A DNA stretch of 8,457 nt, from positions 1 to 8,457 of the forward strand of contig CALGOK010000067.1 of NCBI GenBank assembly GCA_937961295.1, in the 5' to 3' direction. Below, piece after piece: positions 4,901-8,457 of the stretch. Below the pieces are notes generated by a model, which saw only the letters and a list, made by a program, of their open reading frames with translations, was not told the DNA's origin and ran no database searches. The position numbers and the translations under genes were made by a program. This DNA comes from an uncultured Gemmatimonadota bacterium. GTDB taxonomy: Bacteria; Gemmatimonadota; Gemmatimonadetes; Gemmatimonadales; GWC2-71-9. Position 1 is the stretch's first letter. Each line of letters begins with the position of its first letter.

Positions 4901-7272
4901 AGGCCTCCCGCACCTGGCTCGAGGCGTTCCTCCGTCGTCCGCTTGACGCGCGCGAGATGGCGGAGCATCTCGGCATGCTCGGCGCCCCGGTGGACGCGAT
5001 CGAATCGGTCGGCGCCGAACTGGCGGCGTTCGTGGTGGCGGAGGTCACCGACGTCCGCCCGCATCCCGACGCCGACAAGCTGCGGCTGACCACGGTGGAC
5101 GACGGCAGCGGCACGCCGCTCACCGTGGTGTGCGGTGCCCCCAACGTCTCGGCGGGGCACAAGTACCCGTTCGCGCGGCTCGGCACCACCATGCCCGACG
5201 GGCTGGTGATCGAGCGGCGCAAGATCCGCGGCCATGCGAGCGAGGGGATGCTCTGCTCGGCGCGCGAGCTGGGCCTCGGCACCGATCACGACGGCATCTA
5301 CACGCTCGACACCGACGCCGCGCCGGGCACGCCGCTGCTCGAGGTGCTGGCCCTCGGCGATGATCGCCTCGAGATCGACGTCACGCCCAACCGCGCCGAC
5401 CTGCTGGGTCACAAGGGGATCGCCCGCGAACTGGCGATCGCCTACGCGGCGCCGTTTCGGCTCCCCGCGATTCCCGGCGAGGCCGATCTCGACCTCCCTG
5501 CGCCGGCGCGCTACGCCGACGAGGCGATGGTGGGCGGCGTGCGGCTCGCGATCGTCGACCGCGCCGGCTGCGGCCGCTTCCTCGCCGCGGTGATCCGCGG
5601 GGTGCGGGTGGGCCCGTCGCCGGACTGGCTGGTGGAACGGCTCGAATCGGTGGGCTCGCGGAGCATCAACAACATCGTCGACGTCACCAACTACGTGATG
5701 CTCGAGCTCAACCAGCCGATGCATGCCTACGACGCCGCCACGCTTGCCGGTCCGGCGGTGATGGCGCGCGCGGCACGAAGCGGCGGCGAGGCACTCGTCA
5801 CCCTCGACGGCGTCACGCGCACCGTCCCCGAGGGCACCCTGGTGATCGCCGATGCCGAGCGGGCGATCGGCATCGCCGGCGTGATGGGCGGCGAGGCGAC
5901 CGAGGTGGGCGAGGGCACCACCGACGTGTTCCTCGAGTGCGCCTGGTTCGATCCGCGGCGCATCCGCGCGAGCCGGCGCGCACTCAACCTGCCGACCGAC
6001 GCGTCGCAGCGCTTCGAGCGCGGCACCGATCGCTGGGGCGCGGTCGACGCCTTCCGCCGCGCGGTGCGGATGATCGTCACCGTCGCCGGCGGCACGGTCG
6101 ATGGCACCACGGTCGACTGCTTCCCCGCGCCGGTGCATCCGCCGCGGATCTTCCTGCGTCCGTCGCGCGTGGCGCAGGTCCTCGGCGTCGAGCTCTCCTG
6201 GACCGAGATCGAGCGCTGCCTCGTGGCGATCGGCGCGACGGTGGTGAGCAAGCCCGACGACGGTCGCATCGCGGTCGACGTCCCCGGCTGGCGCCCGGAT
6301 CTCGTGGCGGAGATCGACCTGGTCGAGGAGATCGCCCGGGTCCACGGCTACCAGAACATCCCCACCGAACTGCGGCCCTTCCGTCCGGGACTGCGTCCCG
6401 ACGATGCCGGGTGGGAGGCGGCGGAGCGGGTCCGGACCGGACTCGCCGCGATGGGCATGCGCGAAGTGATGACGATGTCGATGCGGCGCGACCTGACGGC
6501 AACGGGACCGGCGATCCTCAACCCGGTGTCGGCCGAGCTCAGCCACCTGCGGTCGGCGCTCATCCCGGCGCTGATCGAGCAGGTGGAGCACAACTGGGCG
6601 GCGCACACCCGCGACGTGCGCCTCTTTGAGGTCGGCACCACCTTCCGTGCCCGCGCCGGCGCGCGACCCGACGAGGCGCTGCACGCCGCGTTCGTGCTCA
6701 CCGGGGCGCGGCAGCCCGGGCACTGGCGCGACGGCGAGGCCGCCGCGCATGACCGCTGGGACGCCCGCTGGGCCTTCGAGCGGCTGGTCGCTCTGGCGGA
6801 TCCCACCGCCGCGGTCCAAGTTGAGGGAGATCGCTGGGTCGCCGTGCGCGGCGACGGCACGCCGATCGGCTGGTGCGACGAACTCGAGGCCGATTCGCCG
6901 CCCTGGGCCGCGCCGCTGTTCGGCGGGGAGATGCGGGTGGCGGTCGCGGCCAGCGAGCCGCCTCGTTTCGTCCCGCTGCCGCACCATCCCGCGGTCGCGC
7001 GTGACCTGGCGCTGCTGCTCGGGGCGGGCCGCACCGTGGCCGAGGTGGTCGCGCTGCTCGAGACCCGCGGTGGCAAGCTGGCGCTCGAGTCGGTGGCGGT
7101 CGTCGATGAGTTCCGCGGCCCCGGGCTTCCCGACGGCCGGCGCAGCGTCGCGCTGCGGCTGGTGTTCCGCGCAACCGATCGCACCCTGACCGACGCCGAG
7201 GTGGACAAGGCGATCGGCCGGCTCGTCTCGATGCTGGAGCGTGAACTTGACGTCACCCTACGCTCGGCCTGA
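4897..7272 (+). CDS. pheT: Phenylalanine--tRNA ligase beta subunit
   Basis: PheT pairs with PheS; it binds tRNA-Phe and edits misacylated Tyr-tRNA. At 791 residues it is full length. Domains in order: an EMAP-like OB tRNA-binding domain (about 40-150, with HPDADKLRL and KIRGHASEGMLCS), the B3/B4 editing region (with DVTPNRADLLGH near 161 and SINNIVDVTNYVM from 256), SQRFERGTD (370-378), the B5 domain (about 414-487, GWRPDL...DLVEEIARVHGY), the catalytic-like core, and a ferredoxin-fold anticodon-binding domain (about 688-791, HHPAVARDLALLL, DEFRG, RTLTDAEVD). The ATG overlaps the pheS stop (ATGA), with a G-run 8 bases upstream (4883-4888), so translation is probably coupled for equal subunit supply. 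The next gene begins inside its 3' end. Confidence 0.97.
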   Translation: MKASRTWLEAFLRRPLDAREMAEHLGMLGAPVDAIESVGAELAAFVVAEVTDVRPHPDADKLRLTTVDDGSGTPLTVVCGAPNVSAGHKYPFARLGTTMPDGLVIERRKIRGHASEGMLCSARELGLGTDHDGIYTLDTDAAPGTPLLEVLALGDDRLEIDVTPNRADLLGHKGIARELAIAYAAPFRLPAIPGEADLDLPAPARYADEAMVGGVRLAIVDRAGCGRFLAAVIRGVRVGPSPDWLVERLESVGSRSINNIVDVTNYVMLELNQPMHAYDAATLAGPAVMARAARSGGEALVTLDGVTRTVPEGTLVIADAERAIGIAGVMGGEATEVGEGTTDVFLECAWFDPRRIRASRRALNLPTDASQRFERGTDRWGAVDAFRRAVRMIVTVAGGTVDGTTVDCFPAPVHPPRIFLRPSRVAQVLGVELSWTEIERCLVAIGATVVSKPDDGRIAVDVPGWRPDLVAEIDLVEEIARVHGYQNIPTELRPFRPGLRPDDAGWEAAERVRTGLAAMGMREVMTMSMRRDLTATGPAILNPVSAELSHLRSALIPALIEQVEHNWAAHTRDVRLFEVGTTFRARAGARPDEALHAAFVLTGARQPGHWRDGEAAAHDRWDARWAFERLVALADPTAAVQVEGDRWVAVRGDGTPIGWCDELEADSPPWAAPLFGGEMRVAVAASEPPRFVPLPHHPAVARDLALLLGAGRTVAEVVALLETRGGKLALESVAVVDEFRGPGLPDGRRSVALRLVFRATDRTLTDAEVDKAIGRLVSMLERELDVTLRSA

Positions 7273-7561
7273 CCTGCTCGCGCTCGACGAGCTCGAGCGG
7301 CTGCTCGGTCACCTGACCGAGGAGCTGTCCGGCTGGCGGCGTCGCTGCCAGCGGGCGGAGGCCGAGCTGCAGGCAGTGAAGGGGAAGGAAGGGATGGTGC
7401 CGGGCGACGAGCTCGTGCGCCTGCGCGCCCGGCTCCTCGACCTGGAGCGCGAGAATCTCGAGCTCGGTGCCCGGCTTGACCGGGCCCGCGACATGGTGGG
7501 CCAGCTGCAGCAGCGGATGGCGTTCGTGGATGCCACCGGCGCGGAGGAGGAGTCCGCATGA
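7247..7561 (+). CDS. Small coiled-coil protein between pheT and zapA, possible ZapB-like partner
   Basis: I do not recognise this gene by sequence. It encodes about 104 residues, almost all predicted alpha-helical coiled coil: LLALDELERLLGHLTEEL, then CQRAEAELQAV, and a second segment of charged heptads (LRARLLDLERENLELGARLDRARDMVGQLQQRM), ending in an acidic tail (TGAEEESA). There is no signal peptide or membrane segment. TTG 7247 is preferred because GGAG (7236-7239) is 7 bases upstream; the GTG at 7241 is only 1 base from that site but would add just two residues. It overlaps the pheT end by 26 bases and the zapA start by 4, implying coupled translation. Position before zapA suggests a division-related helper analogous to ZapB, which is inference only. 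Alternatives include a generic cytosolic coiled-coil protein. Confidence 0.75.
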   Translation: MTSPYARPDLLALDELERLLGHLTEELSGWRRRCQRAEAELQAVKGKEGMVPGDELVRLRARLLDLERENLELGARLDRARDMVGQLQQRMAFVDATGAEEESA

Positions 7562-7869
7562 GCGGCAAGGAGTCGGTGCGCGTGGTGGTCGGCGGGGAGG
7601 AACTGTCGGTCCGCTCCGAGCTGCCGCCGGAATACACCCGCGAGGTGGCCGCCTACCTCGACGACGCGCTGCGCCGCATTCGCGCGATGATGCCCTCGCT
7701 CGAGGCACACAAGGCGGCCATTCTCGCGGGACTGGCCGTGACCGATGAGCTGTTCCGGGCCCGCCGGGCCGACGCGGATGTGGCGCGTCGCGTCACGGCG
7801 ATGGCCGACGATGTCGCCCGGCTGCTGCCGCCCGCCAAGCGCGGCGGGCGCGGCGGGACCGGCGACTGA
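7558..7869 (+). CDS. zapA: Cell division protein ZapA
   Basis: ZapA binds and bundles FtsZ filaments and stabilises the cytokinetic ring. The 103-residue protein has the family layout: a short N-terminal beta unit (VRVVVGGEELSVRSEL), then PPEYTREVAAYLDDALRRI corresponding to the conserved PEYVxxVAxyVD region, and the HKAAILAGLAVTDELFRAR helix that starts the dimer/tetramer coiled coil. The C-terminus is glycine- and arginine-rich (KRGGRGGTGD) and probably disordered. The ATG overlaps the previous stop (ATGA) and has a very strong GGAGGAGGAG upstream (7543-7552, 5-base spacer), so it may be made in excess of the gene before it. Placement after pheT is known in several phyla. The short gap to rny leaves no room for a 6S RNA gene, which follows zapA in some proteobacteria. 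Confidence 0.88.
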   Translation: MSGKESVRVVVGGEELSVRSELPPEYTREVAAYLDDALRRIRAMMPSLEAHKAAILAGLAVTDELFRARRADADVARRVTAMADDVARLLPPAKRGGRGGTGD

Positions 7870-7876
7870 CCGAAAC

Positions 7877-7894
7877 CCGGCGCCCCGGCGCCGG
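7877..7894 (+). repeat. Small GC hairpin in the zapA-rny gap
   Basis: CCGGCGC (7877-7883) pairs with GCGCCGG (7888-7894) around a four-base loop. It sits directly before the GGGGA ribosome site (7896-7900) of rny. No T-run follows, so it is not an intrinsic terminator; it might influence rny translation or mark a processing point. In a GC-rich genome a 7-bp stem can also be chance. Confidence 0.35.
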
Positions 7895-7908
7895 TGGGGA
7901 ATAGATCG

Positions 7909-8457
7909 ATGGAACTCACCCCCGCTGCCGCTCTCGCCGGCGGCGCCCTGCTGGGCATCCTGGTCGGCATCGTCGCGTGGAACGCGATCCTCTCGGTGCG
8001 CAAGCGCTCGCTGCGCGCGCTGCGCGAGCAGGCGGAGCACGACGCGACGGCGCTCCGCACCACGGCGGAGCACGACGCGACCGCGCTCCGAAGCACGGCC
8101 GAGTCCGAGGCGCTGCACGAGCGCGAACGGCAGCTGCAGCTCGCGCGCGAGGAAGCCGCGGCGCTCCGGCGCGAGGCCAGCACCGAGCTCGAGCGGCGGC
8201 GGCAGGAGGTCGAGAAGCTCGACCAGCGGATCGGTGAGCGCGAGGGGCGCCTGGCCGACCGCGAGGAACGCCTCCACGCGGAGGAAGTCGCGGTGGCCGG
8301 CCTGCGGGAGTCGCTCGGCCGCCGGGAGGAGAAGCTGCGGGGCCGCGAGCAGGAGCTCGAGGCGTCGCGCGGCGAGGTGCTGCGCCGACTCGAGGAGATC
8401 GCGGGCCTGACCCGCGACGACGCCCGGCGGCAGGTGCGCCAGGAGGTCGAGGACGAG
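7909..8457 (+). CDS. rny: Ribonuclease Y, N-terminal part (cut by window end)
   Basis: RNase Y is a membrane-anchored endoribonuclease that initiates mRNA decay. The visible 183 residues show a single N-terminal membrane segment (about residues 6-27, AAALAGGALLGILVGIVAW) followed by a basic VRKRS stop-transfer, so the bulk faces the cytoplasm. A long charged coiled coil (about 35-165) follows and reaches LEEIAGLTRDDARRQV, which matches the conserved ERIAGLT-EEAK segment that ends the coiled coil before the KH domain. The KH and HD catalytic domains lie beyond the window. ATG 7909 has GGGGA 8 bases upstream. Residues 42-63 are a tandem 11-residue duplication. The call rests on the membrane/coiled-coil layout, the GLT motif and position after zapA; the catalytic domain is not visible. 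Confidence 0.85.
   Translation, partial: MELTPAAALAGGALLGILVGIVAWNAILSVRKRSLRALREQAEHDATALRTTAEHDATALRSTAESEALHERERQLQLAREEAAALRREASTELERRRQEVEKLDQRIGEREGRLADREERLHAEEVAVAGLRESLGRREEKLRGREQELEASRGEVLRRLEEIAGLTRDDARRQVRQEVEDE
8032..8097 (+). repeat. Two 33-base tandem repeats inside rny
   Basis: Units 8032-8064 and 8065-8097 differ at only a few bases and encode AEHDATALRTT and AEHDATALRST. A third, diverged unit may follow (AES...). The period of 33 bases keeps frame and gives an 11-residue (hendecad) step, which fits a coiled coil, so the array lengthens the stalk between the membrane anchor and the nuclease domains. High identity suggests a recent duplication. Confidence 0.85.

Noticed and set aside
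4849..6987. 712-residue open frame on the minus strand opposite pheT
   Set aside because: It is the antisense shadow of pheT: low-complexity, rich in His, Arg and Ala, with no recognisable domain, while the + strand shows a complete PheT with all its domains.
7870..7908. 6S RNA gene after zapA, as in some proteobacteria
   Set aside because: Only 39 bases separate zapA and rny, far too few for 6S RNA.
1..8457. A novel defence, mobile or biosynthetic system
   Set aside because: All + strand genes but one belong to well-known housekeeping families in a conserved order; no transposase, integrase, toxin-antitoxin pair, direct-repeat array or atypical composition island was seen.

Overview
The window is a high-GC (roughly 70% by eye) bacterial chromosome segment with all genes on the + strand. 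Gene content and order (infC-rpmI-rplT-pheS-pheT, a small coiled-coil ORF, zapA, rny), GTGA/ATGA overlaps and the zinc-knuckle type of PheS resemble a Gemmatimonadota-like or related deep-branching Gram-negative lineage. That assignment is from memory of gene arrangements and is not proven here.

Layout. Positions 1-79 are the edge of something upstream that cannot be assigned. A 20-bp GC-rich hairpin follows at 80-124, probably the terminator of the upstream unit. A near-perfect Rex operator at 140-157 ends one base before the ATG of rex. Rex, a DnaQ-type DEDDh exonuclease and a metallo-beta-lactamase-fold hydrolase form a three-gene unit (158-2495) joined by two 4-base GTGA overlaps, so the operon is probably autoregulated by NADH/NAD+ through Rex.

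A 231-base intergenic region (2496-2726) separates this unit from the translation operon. It holds a sigma70-like promoter (2526-2554), a structured leader and a textbook intrinsic terminator (2670-2703) lying only 9 bases before the infC Shine-Dalgarno. Transcription of infC must cross this terminator, so it looks like an attenuator. infC itself appears to start at a CTG codon, in keeping with the known habit of IF3 genes to use rare start codons for autoregulation.

From infC onward eight genes run tightly together: IF3, ribosomal proteins L35 and L20, both phenylalanyl-tRNA synthetase subunits, an unrecognised coiled-coil protein, the FtsZ-ring protein ZapA and the start of RNase Y, which is cut by the window end. 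Translation, cell division and RNA decay thus share one apparent transcription unit.

No mobile element, CRISPR array, tRNA or rRNA was seen. I found no undescribed multi-gene system. The most interesting signals are regulatory (Rex site on the start codon, CTG start plus attenuator for infC) and two small protein-level oddities: the Rex nucleotide-binding loop and an 11-residue tandem repeat in RNase Y.
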